Shown here: positions 7,914 through 15,987 of the stretch, one piece after another
Numbering within the stretch: position 1 is the first letter of the stretch
How the letters are laid out: each line of letters starts with the position of its first letter
NCBI RefSeq assembly: GCF_030689305.1
Contig: NZ_JAUYVM010000023.1
Coordinates: 1-64,000 of the forward strand
DNA: 64,000 nucleotides
Direction: 5' to 3'
Source: Vibrio penaeicida
GTDB taxonomy: Bacteria; Pseudomonadota; Gammaproteobacteria; Enterobacterales; Vibrionaceae
Made by a program: the position numbers and the translations under genes
Notes under the pieces: generated by a model
Seen by the model: the letters and a program-made list of their open reading frames with translations, nothing else
Database searches by the model: none
Told to the model about the DNA's origin: nothing

Positions 7914-9719
7914 GTGCAGACTATAACCACAGATATCGCAGTCATCGGCGCTGGCGGCGCTGGTCTTCGCACTGCAATCGCTGCTGCTGAAGCAAACCCA
8001 GAATTAGACATCGCTCTTATTTCTAAAGTCTACCCCATGCGCTCTCATACCGTTGCTGCAGAAGGGGGATCCGCAGCCGTTATCAAAGATGAGGACAGCC
8101 TCGACAACCACTTCAACGATACCGTTGGTGGTGGAGACTGGTTGTGTGAACAAGATGTGGTGGAATACTTCGTAGAAAACGCCACTCGCGAAATGATTCA
8201 AATGGAACAATGGGGCTGCCCTTGGAGCCGCAAAGAAAACGGCGAAGTGAACGTTCGCCGATTTGGTGGCATGAAAGTGGAGCGCACCTGGTTTGCGGCA
8301 GATAAAACGGGCTTTCACATGCTTCACACCCTGTTCCAAACCTCGATAAAATACTCCAACATTCATCGGTTTGATGAGTATTTTGTGGTCGACTTGCTGG
8401 TCAACGACGGTGAAATTCAGGGGGTGATTGCCATTCACATGTCAGAGGGTGAACTCGTTGTCATCAAAGCCAAATCCGTGGTTCTCGCAACGGGGGGAGC
8501 TGGACGCGTTTATCACTGCAATACCAATGGCGGCATTGTGACTGGCGATGGAATGGCGATGGCATACCGCCACGGTGTACCACTCCGCGATATGGAATTT
8601 GTGCAATACCATCCAACAGGATTACCGGGAACCGGTATTTTAATGACCGAGGGTTGCCGTGGTGAAGGCGGTATTATCGTCAATAAAAACGGCTACCGAT
8701 ATTTGCAAGATTACGGCATGGGGCCGGAAACGCCTGTTGGTCAACCCAAAAACAAATACATGGAGCTAGGTCCAAGAGATAAAGTTTCCCAAGCTTTCTG
8801 GCACGAGCAACAAAAAGGCAACACCATTAAACATCCTTTGGGTGATGTGGTTCACCTCGATCTTCGCCACCTTGGAGAAGAGTATCTGCATGAGCGCTTG
8901 CCTTTCATTTGCGAACTGGCCAAAGCGTACGTAAATGTCGACCCAGCCAAAGAACCTATTCCAATTAGACCAACAGTGCATTACACCATGGGTGGTATAG
9001 AAACGGATAAAGGTTGTGAAACTCGCATTAAAGGTTTATTTGCCGTCGGTGAATGCGCATCGGTTGGGTTGCACGGCGCGAACAGGCTGGGTTCCAACTC
9101 TCTGGCTGAATTTGTGGTCTTCGGACGAGTCGCAGGTGAAAACGCCGCGAAGCATACCGAAGAATTCACTGGGTGGAACGACGACGCTATCGCTTCTCAA
9201 ATCCAGGATGTAGAAGCTCGAATTCAAGCATTGCTGAATCAAGAAGGTGATGAAAACTGGGCGGATATTCGCACAGAAATGGGTCATACCATGGAAGCGG
9301 GTTGCGGTATTTATCGTCAAGAAGATCTGATGCAAGCCACCATTGAAAAAATCACCGAGCTCAAAGCGCGATATAAGCGCATCAGCATTAAAGATAAAGG
9401 AAAGGTATTCAATACGGATTTGTTGTATGCCATTGAGGTCGGCTATGGGTTAGAAGTTGCGGAAACCATGGTGCATTCAGCCATATTGCGCAAAGAATCC
9501 CGTGGGGCTCATCAACGTTTAGATGATGGCTATACCGATAGAGATGACAAGCAGTTCTTGAAGCATTCACTTGCTTTTTATCAGCCCGATGCTGCACCCA
9601 CCATCGATTACAGCGAAGTAAGAATCACCAAGTCACAGCCTAAGGCACGTTTATACGGAGAAGCCGCAGAAAAAGCCGCTGCCGCTGAAGCCGCCAAATC
9701 CGCAGAGGAGAAAGCATGA
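7914..9719 (+). CDS. frdA: Fumarate reductase flavoprotein subunit
   Basis: Catalytic subunit of quinol:fumarate reductase, the terminal enzyme of anaerobic fumarate respiration on the cytoplasmic face of the inner membrane. The FAD-binding dinucleotide fold is at residues about 6-35 (VIGAGGAGLRTA), the covalent-flavin region follows (RSHTVAAEGGSAA), and the active site is visible as HPTGLPGTGILMTEGCRGEG. The GTG start has a perfect CGGAGGT ribosome-binding site. The 601-residue length is normal; the C-terminus is an alanine-rich tail. First gene of frdABCD, overlapping frdB by 4 bp. Confidence 0.97.
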   Translation: MQTITTDIAVIGAGGAGLRTAIAAAEANPELDIALISKVYPMRSHTVAAEGGSAAVIKDEDSLDNHFNDTVGGGDWLCEQDVVEYFVENATREMIQMEQWGCPWSRKENGEVNVRRFGGMKVERTWFAADKTGFHMLHTLFQTSIKYSNIHRFDEYFVVDLLVNDGEIQGVIAIHMSEGELVVIKAKSVVLATGGAGRVYHCNTNGGIVTGDGMAMAYRHGVPLRDMEFVQYHPTGLPGTGILMTEGCRGEGGIIVNKNGYRYLQDYGMGPETPVGQPKNKYMELGPRDKVSQAFWHEQQKGNTIKHPLGDVVHLDLRHLGEEYLHERLPFICELAKAYVNVDPAKEPIPIRPTVHYTMGGIETDKGCETRIKGLFAVGECASVGLHGANRLGSNSLAEFVVFGRVAGENAAKHTEEFTGWNDDAIASQIQDVEARIQALLNQEGDENWADIRTEMGHTMEAGCGIYRQEDLMQATIEKITELKARYKRISIKDKGKVFNTDLLYAIEVGYGLEVAETMVHSAILRKESRGAHQRLDDGYTDRDDKQFLKHSLAFYQPDAAPTIDYSEVRITKSQPKARLYGEAAEKAAAAEAAKSAEEKA

Positions 9720-10474
9720 TGTCAGCCACTCGTATTCAAAAAGTCGACATTCTGCGTTATGACCCTGAAAAAGACGCAGAGCCTCACTTCCAGACATTTG
9801 ACGTCCCATTCGATGAAACCATGTCGGTACTCGATGCTTTAGGCTACGTGAAAGATCATTTGGACAAAGAGTTGTCTTACCGTTGGTCATGTCGAATGGC
9901 GATTTGTGGCTCATGTGGGATCATGGTCAATGGGGTGCCCAAACTGGCTTGTAAAAGCTTCCTACGAGATTACCCCGACGGTGTGAAAATCGAGCCTTTG
10001 GCAAATTTCCCTATCGAAAAAGATCTAATCGTGGATATGACCCCATTCATCGAGCGTCTCGAAGCCATCAAACCCTACATTATCGGTAACGATCGTAAGC
10101 CGGAAGATGGAACAAACATCCAAACCCCAGAGCAAATGGCAAAGTATAAGCAGTTTGCTGGCTGCATCAATTGCGGGCTCTGCTACGCGGCCTGCCCTCA
10201 ATTTGGTCTTAACCCAGAATTCATGGGGCCTGCAGCATTAACACTGGCGCATCGCTACAACCTCGACAGCCGCGATCACGGTAAAGCAGAGCGTATGGGC
10301 TTGATAAATGGTCAGAATGGCGCGTGGGGATGTACCTTTGTGGGCTACTGTTCCGATGTTTGCCCTAAAAATGTCGACCCAGCAGCAGCGGTAAACCAAG
10401 GCAAAGTAGCATCGTCTATGGATTTTGTTATCGCCATGCTGAAGCCACAAGATGAACAGGTAAAGGAGGCATAA
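9716..10474 (+). CDS. frdB: Fumarate reductase iron-sulfur subunit
   Basis: Carries electrons from quinol to FrdA. Three cluster motifs are visible in order: the [2Fe-2S] site SCRMAICGSCG with its last cysteine in KLAC, the [4Fe-4S] site CINCGLCYAACP, and the [3Fe-4S] site CTFVGYCSDVCP, which lacks the fourth cysteine as expected. 252 residues. Its start overlaps the frdA stop (ATGA), indicating translational coupling; an ATG-ATG doublet makes the exact start uncertain by one codon. Confidence 0.96.
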   Translation: MMSATRIQKVDILRYDPEKDAEPHFQTFDVPFDETMSVLDALGYVKDHLDKELSYRWSCRMAICGSCGIMVNGVPKLACKSFLRDYPDGVKIEPLANFPIEKDLIVDMTPFIERLEAIKPYIIGNDRKPEDGTNIQTPEQMAKYKQFAGCINCGLCYAACPQFGLNPEFMGPAALTLAHRYNLDSRDHGKAERMGLINGQNGAWGCTFVGYCSDVCPKNVDPAAAVNQGKVASSMDFVIAMLKPQDEQVKEA

Positions 10475-10476
10475 CC

Positions 10477-10860
10477 ATGAGTAACCGCAAACCTTACGTT
10501 CGTGAAATCAAGCGTACGTGGTGGAAAGACCATCCCTTCTACCGATTCTATATGCTTCGTGAGGCAACAGTACTTCCGTTGGTGCTTTTTACTTTATTCC
10601 TCACTTTTGGTTTGGGTGCCTTAGTGAAAGGACCAGAAGCTTGGCAAAGCTGGCTAGCCTTCATGGCAAACCCGATTGTTGTTGCCATAAACGTCGTTGC
10701 TCTGGCAGGTAGCCTGCTTCACGCTCAGACGTTTTTCAGCATGATGCCACAAGTGATGCCTATTCGTTTGAAAGGAAAACTCATTGAGAAGAAACTCATT
10801 GTAATAAGCCAATGGGCGGCAGTGGCGGTGATTTCTCTGGTTGTACTCATCGTGGTGTAA
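10477..10860 (+). CDS. frdC: Fumarate reductase membrane anchor subunit C
   Basis: A 127-residue protein with three transmembrane helices that, with FrdD, anchors the enzyme and forms the menaquinol site. The N-terminal TWWKDHPFYRFYMLRE region closely matches the conserved FrdC start, including the glutamate linked to quinol oxidation. A GGAGG ribosome-binding site inside the end of frdB precedes the ATG. Third gene of the operon. Confidence 0.95.
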   Translation: MSNRKPYVREIKRTWWKDHPFYRFYMLREATVLPLVLFTLFLTFGLGALVKGPEAWQSWLAFMANPIVVAINVVALAGSLLHAQTFFSMMPQVMPIRLKGKLIEKKLIVISQWAAVAVISLVVLIVV

Positions 10861-10870
10861 GGAGCATAAA

Positions 10871-11248
10871 ATGAAACCTAATTATTCAGTAAACAAAACG
10901 CCTCAACGCTCCGACGAACCGATTTGGTGGGGGCTATTTGGTGCAGGGGGAACGTGGTTTGCCATGATTACCCCAATTACTATCTTAATCCTCGGCGTGT
11001 TGGTTCCACTGGGGATTATCGATGTACAAGCTCTCAGTTACGAGCGTGTTTCTGAGTTTGCGACCTCACTCATTGGTGCTCTATTCATCATTGGTACGCT
11101 TTCTTTACCTATGTGGCATGCGATGCATCGAATTCACCACGGAATGCACGATTTGAAATTCCATACTGGTGTTGTTGGGAAAATTGCGTGCTATGCATTT
11201 TCTGGTCTTATAACGGCACTTTCTATTGTATTTATCTTTATGATTTAA
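10871..11248 (+). CDS. frdD: Fumarate reductase membrane anchor subunit D
   Basis: A 125-residue, three-helix membrane anchor that completes the quinol:fumarate reductase. Motifs typical of FrdD are RSDEPIWWGLFGAGGTW near the N-terminus and the HAMHRIHHGMHDL segment. I chose the ATG at 10871, which follows GGAGC by 6 bp; the longer reading frame from 10841 overlaps frdC and has no conserved N-terminus. A terminator follows directly. Confidence 0.95.
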   Translation: MKPNYSVNKTPQRSDEPIWWGLFGAGGTWFAMITPITILILGVLVPLGIIDVQALSYERVSEFATSLIGALFIIGTLSLPMWHAMHRIHHGMHDLKFHTGVVGKIACYAFSGLITALSIVFIFMI

Positions 11249-11252
11249 GCTG

Positions 11253-11285
11253 AAAAAGAAAGGGAGGTTAGCTCCCTTTCTTTTC
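11253..11285 (+). terminator. Terminator of frdABCD
   Basis: Stem GAAAGGGAG/CTCCCTTTC (11258-11266 with 11272-11280), extended by A:T pairs and followed by TTTT, starting a few bases after the frdD stop. Confidence 0.9.
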
Positions 11286-11602
11286 CTACAGCAGAAGTTT
11301 CTATCACCTTGCTTACAAATATGTACAATTTTCACTCTATAAATTTACTCACTTACTCACTATAATCCCGCCGCTTATCGCTTAAAGCCATCTATCGCTT
11401 ATTGTTGGACATGGATACATCCAGTTTTCACCACCAGCAAATTGAGCCCAATAAGAAATCATGGAAGAGCATAAATAAAGACTGGTGATTGCCAGAGCTT
11501 TGACACATTAACCATGGCCGAAATAGCCCGTTCTCGGGATAAGAGGTTCTGGTTCTCATTGGAACCGAAGCACAACTCGCTTCATTTTAAATAGTAAGTG
11601 TA
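11286..11602. other. Gene-free stretch of 317 bp before the lipoprotein gene
   Basis: No convincing gene here. Visible items are a TATAAT hexamer near 11359 without a well-spaced -35, a small CCCG/CGGG hairpin near 11527-11538, a GGTTC/GAACC hairpin near 11546-11568, and a 25-codon reading frame at 11411-11488 with no good ribosome-binding site. None is strong enough to call. Confidence 0.4.
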
Positions 11603-12583
11603 ATGTTCAAACCATCTGTTTTTCTGACTGTAATATGTACTTGGATGCTCTCTGGCTGCCAAATTGATCCTAATACCGTTAATCATGAATTGGGTCAGCC
11701 AGCGCTCACCAAAACTACCGTTCATGTTTACTCTAAGATTGAGCACTGCCAAACGGTCGCAGATATCCCTAACTGCGATTTTAAGAAGGGTATTTATGTA
11801 TTAGCTATCGACCCAACGGTCACGAAAGAACAACATCAACGAGTCGTTGATCAAGCTGAAAATTTTGTCCATTGGTCGAACCAAGATGTTCATAACCAAT
11901 TCAATAATAAGACTATTGTTGTAGGTCTTTTGGCAAGCAATCCAACAAGCGCATCCGATCAAGATCCGTTTGCCGTCGCATTGGCATCCGCTACCCAGCA
12001 AGTACACGCAATAGAGTGGATTTATACCCAGAATGGTGAAGATGAAACGTTGCGACTTACGGCTTACCAAAAACTCATGCAGATGTTTGACTATTATGTG
12101 GATGGAAACAGCCATACTTTGGTGGGCAGTGAGCTCAACGATGCCTACCAAGATTTTAAAAACAAGTTGAACATCTACAAACAAACAGCAAAACAACAAA
12201 GTTTTGAGGCACTCCACCTCAATGAGTGCCTGCATGGGAACGGACAACTCAACGCTGATCGTGCTTTTGGTACTCCAACACCTTGCAAGAAAGACGGAAC
12301 CATCCACGCTGGAGGCACCGTCAATCCATTGCATGAGAAAACACACAGCAACTTAAATGCCGGTGTTTTACTCGGGCTATTGTACGAATACAAAGTAGAT
12401 TCAACTCGAAATGCAGGCGGTGGTGAGCTTATTGGCAGCCAAGGCTCCCCTTTTATCAATAAAGGCGACATTGCATCTGGGCTCTATCCGTCAGATGGCC
12501 CAAATATGTACTTAACATGGGCGAACCCAGCGTTTAAGCCCTTGAATGATTACTTAAATACGTACTTCTTCTCAAACAAGTAA
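11603..12583 (+). CDS. Unknown lipoprotein
   Basis: I do not recognise this 326-residue protein. The N-terminus is a lipoprotein signal peptide with lipobox MLSGC, so it should be lipid-anchored in the envelope; the residue after Cys is Gln, which favours the outer membrane by the +2 rule. The mature part is mixed alpha/beta in character with four or more further cysteines, including a C-x(n)-C pair around the CLHGNG region, and a glycine-rich HAGGTVNP segment followed by HEKTHSNLNAGVLLG. It is flanked by frdD and a convergent nitroreductase-family gene and stands alone. Confidence 0.8.
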   Translation: MFKPSVFLTVICTWMLSGCQIDPNTVNHELGQPALTKTTVHVYSKIEHCQTVADIPNCDFKKGIYVLAIDPTVTKEQHQRVVDQAENFVHWSNQDVHNQFNNKTIVVGLLASNPTSASDQDPFAVALASATQQVHAIEWIYTQNGEDETLRLTAYQKLMQMFDYYVDGNSHTLVGSELNDAYQDFKNKLNIYKQTAKQQSFEALHLNECLHGNGQLNADRAFGTPTPCKKDGTIHAGGTVNPLHEKTHSNLNAGVLLGLLYEYKVDSTRNAGGGELIGSQGSPFINKGDIASGLYPSDGPNMYLTWANPAFKPLNDYLNTYFFSNK

Positions 12584-12616
12584 TCCAATGACGCTCTAGA
12601 TTAACAAGGGCGTCTC

Positions 12617-13297
12617 TTATTCCATGAATGTCGCTATTTCATCGAGTGGTTTCTTATAGGTGGCGTGTTGAGGAATGGTAGCGCCTTCCTCAGGATAGCC
12701 AATTACGATCAACATGTATGGACGGTCGTTGCTATTATCTCGTCCGCATATTTTACTCAGGAAACTCATGGGTTTTGGTGTGTGAGTAAGCGTACCCAAC
12801 CCTGCGTTATGCAAGGCTTGCAGTAAAAAACCTGTCGCAATACCAACCGACTCATGCACATAGTAGTTGGTTTGATTTTCGTCGTTCTCCATCCCCCCAC
12901 GCTTTTGAGAAAATACAGCAATTAGCCACGGTGCTTTTTCTAGATAAGGCTTGCTGGCATTAGTCCCTAGCGGTTTAAGCGCATCAAGCCATTCTTGCCC
13001 TGCTCTTCCTTGATAAAAAGACTGTTCGAGCTCTTCTGCCGCTTGACGAATTTGAGCTTTCACGTCTGCGCTATTGATCGCGACAAAGTGCCAAGGTTGA
13101 TGATTCGCTCCACTTGGCGCTGTTCCCGCCGCTTTAATGCAGCTTTCAATAATGGACTTGGGGACTGAACGATCGGAGAACTGACGAATAGAGTGGCGTC
13201 GCTTGATGAGATTGTAGTTTTGATTCGCGCGTTTCGACATTTCTTCCACTGGGTATTCGATAAAGTCATCCAGCGGCAATTGAGATTCTTCAGACAT
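12617..13297 (-). CDS. Nitroreductase-family flavoprotein, iodotyrosine-deiodinase-like
   Basis: FMN-dependent enzyme of the nitroreductase fold, 226 residues. FMN-binding elements include RRHSIRQF and TAPSGANHQPWHF. Compared from memory with animal iodotyrosine deiodinase, the active-site lid looks conserved: Glu91, Tyr95 and Lys116 fall where the substrate-clamping Glu, Tyr and Lys of IYD lie, with intervening spacing kept. The C-terminal GYPEEGATIP also matches. It may be a reductive dehalogenase of halotyrosines, but other nitroreductase activities are possible. No partner gene is nearby; it is convergent with the upstream lipoprotein gene. Confidence 0.85.
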   Translation of the reverse strand: MSEESQLPLDDFIEYPVEEMSKRANQNYNLIKRRHSIRQFSDRSVPKSIIESCIKAAGTAPSGANHQPWHFVAINSADVKAQIRQAAEELEQSFYQGRAGQEWLDALKPLGTNASKPYLEKAPWLIAVFSQKRGGMENDENQTNYYVHESVGIATGFLLQALHNAGLGTLTHTPKPMSFLSKICGRDNSNDRPYMLIVIGYPEEGATIPQHATYKKPLDEIATFME

Positions 13298-13443
13298 ACG
13301 GCTTCCTTGCTTTTTTATTTATCGGGTTACTATAGCGACAAATAAAAGGCAGAAGCGTGCTTTGTATTTATGATGATGTGAGACTGAGAGCGTTATTCAA
13401 CTTTTGCCACAATGAAACAAGAACGTACTCTAGGAGTTGAGAC

Positions 13444-13471
13444 AAAAAATGCGCCACTAAGGCGCATTTTT
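13444..13471. terminator. Bidirectional terminator
   Basis: Stem AAAATGCGCC/GGCGCATTTT with loop ACTAA; A-run on the left and T-run on the right. On the minus strand it ends the carbohydrate-binding protein gene that stops at 13484. Confidence 0.85.
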
Positions 13472-13483
13472 AACGGGTTTGAA

Positions 13484-14056
13484 TTAGCTTTTAGGGCAGC
13501 TGAATGGACCAATATATTCCCAGTTTGCGTGTTCGCCAGGTCGATTTGATGATACCCAGCGAATTGCTTTGTATTCGATCCCCATATATACAACTCGACT
13601 TCCTTTTTTATACATTATGTCAGCATTCCAACGAGTTACAGGATTATTCTTACCTGCGTAGGGGATCCAATTCTGCTGCGCATTCTTAGGGAAGGTATAG
13701 TTTCTCCACTTACCTATGTCCTTAGCTGCTTTATAAGTTCGACCCTCACTTGTTACTAAGGTACCTTGTTTGTACGCACGAGCTTTTTTCCACTCTGGGG
13801 CATTTATCTTTTTCACATCTAAACATGCATATTTGTTTGGCATTTGTGATTCAAAGAAAACCCAGCCTTGATTGCCACATGCCCATAAACGACCACTTTC
13901 AGGATCGAAAAATGAAGAACCAATATCAGATAGCTGACAGTTTTGTGCTGCTGGCTCTCCATTCGTCACCGAAAATGCATCCGTTACATTCTGTGCCGAG
14001 CTAGAAAAGCTGATGCTTGAAATAGCCAAAGCCGTTAGTAGTCCATATCTGTTCAT
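13484..14056 (-). CDS. Small secreted protein with two CBM5/12-like carbohydrate-binding modules
   Basis: A signal peptide (about residues 1-22, ending SSSAQ) is followed by a cysteine-containing N-terminal part and two tandem modules of about 45 residues. Each has the W-x(n)-Y-x-x-G-x-x-V-x-x-x-G-x-x-Y-K-A pattern of chitin-binding type 3 (CBM5/12) domains: one around EWKKARAYKQGTLV, the other around RWNADIMYKKGSRVVYMG, each closed by an NW or ANW tryptophan. No catalytic domain is present. It probably binds chitin or a related polymer outside the cell. I place the start at 14056, with GAGTG upstream; an ATG at 14068 is in frame. Confidence 0.72.
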   Translation of the reverse strand: MNRYGLLTALAISSISFSSSAQNVTDAFSVTNGEPAAQNCQLSDIGSSFFDPESGRLWACGNQGWVFFESQMPNKYACLDVKKINAPEWKKARAYKQGTLVTSEGRTYKAAKDIGKWRNYTFPKNAQQNWIPYAGKNNPVTRWNADIMYKKGSRVVYMGIEYKAIRWVSSNRPGEHANWEYIGPFSCPKS

Positions 14057-14173
14057 TATTGCACTCATTATAAATGTGATTTTAATTCCAATTAAGAGAG
14101 GAGAATCATAAGGAAGAGTGATGTTAATTCATATAAACTTAAGTTTATTTAATAAATATATTACTTAAATTAT

Positions 14174-14201
14174 AAAAAAACCGCTCACATAGGAGCGGTT
14201 T
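14174..14201 (-). terminator. Terminator of efp
   Basis: Stem AAACCGCTC/GAGCGGTTT with a six-base loop; on the minus strand it is followed by a run of T (plus-strand A 14174-14180). It lies 26 bp beyond the efp stop codon. Confidence 0.88.
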
Positions 14202-14226
14202 CGTAACGGTTTGTATCAGGTTATCG

Positions 14227-14793
14227 TTATTTTACACGACCAACGTACTCGCCGTTACGCGTATCAACCTTAATAACTTCGCCGATAGCGATGAACAGAG
14301 GTACACGAACAACCGCACCTGTTATCAGTGTTGCTGGCTTACCACCTGTACCTTGAGTATCACCTTTCAGACCAGGATCTGTTTCAGTCACTTCAAGCTC
14401 TACAAAGTTTGGTGGTGTTACTGCAATTGGGTTACCGTTCCAAAGCGTAATCATACAAGTGTCGTTTTCTACCAACCACTTAGCGTTGTCACCCACCGCT
14501 TTCAGATCCGCTGCGATTTGCTCAAATGACTCGCTGTTCATGAAGTGGTAAAACTCACCGTCGTTGTATAGGTAGTCCAGATCGATGTCCATTACGTCTG
14601 CAACTTCAACAGTGTCGCCAGACTTAAACGTCTTTTCTAGAACTTTACCGGAAAGCAGCTTACGGATTTTTACGCGGTTGAATGCTTGACCTTTACCCGG
14701 CTTAACATACTCGTTTTCGAGAATGACACACGGCTCATTATCAAGCATAATTTTAAGACCGCCTTTAAATTCATTCGTGCTAACAGTAGCCAT
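14227..14793 (-). CDS. efp: Elongation factor P
   Basis: Relieves ribosome stalling at polyproline stretches. The 188-residue protein has the three beta-barrel domains of EF-P. The loop VKPGKGQAF contains Lys34, the residue that EpmA/EpmB modify with beta-lysine, and its surroundings are of the modified type. It is divergent from epmB with 32 bp between starts, so the factor and its modification enzyme share a control region. Confidence 0.97.
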   Translation of the reverse strand: MATVSTNEFKGGLKIMLDNEPCVILENEYVKPGKGQAFNRVKIRKLLSGKVLEKTFKSGDTVEVADVMDIDLDYLYNDGEFYHFMNSESFEQIAADLKAVGDNAKWLVENDTCMITLWNGNPIAVTPPNFVELEVTETDPGLKGDTQGTGGKPATLITGAVVRVPLFIAIGEVIKVDTRNGEYVGRVK

Positions 14794-14825
14794 TTTTTCC
14801 TCTTACCATCTTCGAGTTCAATTTA

Positions 14826-15848
14826 ATGCCGCACATCATAACCCGAAAAGCTGTTTCTGTTGAGCAAAACTGGCTCAAACAATTAGCGAATGCGATCTCC
14901 GATCCCTACAAGTTGTTGCAAGCGGTGGAAATAGACCCTACCCCTTGGCAAAAAGGGCTAGCCGCACGCGAACTGTTTGCGATGCGCGTGCCACAAAGCT
15001 TTGTCAATCGAATGGAAAAGGGCAACCCTAACGATCCTTTACTCAAGCAAGTTTTGCCCTTAATGGAAGAGTTTGACGTTCATAAAGGCTATTCGGCCGA
15101 CCCTCTGGAAGAGCAAGATAACGACCAGCCGGGGTTGCTGCATAAATACAAATCTCGAGTATTGATGATCGTCAAGGGTGGCTGCGCCATCAACTGCCGT
15201 TACTGTTTTCGCCGTCACTTCCCTTATCAAGACAACAAAGGCTCTAAGTCGGTTTGGGAGCAGAATTTGGCGTACATTGCCGAGCGCCCAGAGATCAATG
15301 AAGTCATTCTTTCTGGTGGCGATCCTCTTATGGCGAAGGACAGCGAGTTGGAATGGCTGGTCTCACGTATCGAAGCAATAGAGCACGTGAGAACGCTAAG
15401 AATTCACTCTCGGCTCCCTGTCGTCATTCCTTCTCGTATTACCGATGAGCTGTGTTACTTACTTAGGGGGAGTCGTTTGAATGTCGTGATGGTGACACAC
15501 ATTAATCACGCTAATGAGATCGATGGTGAACTTTCAGCTTACCTTGCCAAGCTCAAACAAGCTGGCGTGACGTTATTGAACCAGAGTGTGTTGCTGCGTG
15601 GGGTTAACGATTCTTCAGAGGCACTTATAAAGCTCAGTGAAGCTCTGTTTGCCTCCGGTGTATTGCCTTACTACATCCATGTTCTGGATAAAGTTCAAGG
15701 CGCGGCGCACTTCTACGTTTCGGATAAGCAAGCTAAAGCGCTAATGGCCGAAGTAATTGAGGAAGTATCAGGGTATTTAGTACCCAAGTTAGCGCGCGAG
15801 ATCGGCGGTAGAAAAAGCAAAACGCCACTGGATTTACATTTGGAATAA
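14826..15848 (+). CDS. epmB: EF-P (R)-beta-lysine 2,3-aminomutase
   Basis: Radical SAM enzyme converting lysine to (R)-beta-lysine for EF-P modification. The cluster-binding C-x3-C-x2-C motif is Cys120, Cys124 and Cys127 in GGCAINCRYCFRRH. The downstream SGGDPL motif contacts SAM. At 340 residues it is the short YjeK type rather than catabolic lysine 2,3-aminomutase. Genomic pairing with efp supports the assignment. Confidence 0.95.
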   Translation: MPHIITRKAVSVEQNWLKQLANAISDPYKLLQAVEIDPTPWQKGLAARELFAMRVPQSFVNRMEKGNPNDPLLKQVLPLMEEFDVHKGYSADPLEEQDNDQPGLLHKYKSRVLMIVKGGCAINCRYCFRRHFPYQDNKGSKSVWEQNLAYIAERPEINEVILSGGDPLMAKDSELEWLVSRIEAIEHVRTLRIHSRLPVVIPSRITDELCYLLRGSRLNVVMVTHINHANEIDGELSAYLAKLKQAGVTLLNQSVLLRGVNDSSEALIKLSEALFASGVLPYYIHVLDKVQGAAHFYVSDKQAKALMAEVIEEVSGYLVPKLAREIGGRKSKTPLDLHLE

Positions 15849-15987
15849 CCCCCAGATATTCCCAGCCCCTTGAGGTGACTGCTTCGAATAAGTTGACTCC
15901 GAACGTCTACCAAAGGATAGGCAGACGCGATAGGAAACAAAAAATCGTTTTTGTAAAGACGATGCACTGGTGGCTTACAACTGGTCG

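Noticed and set aside
11411..11488. 25-codon small ORF before the lipoprotein gene
   Set aside because: No good ribosome-binding site and no recognisable leader pattern.
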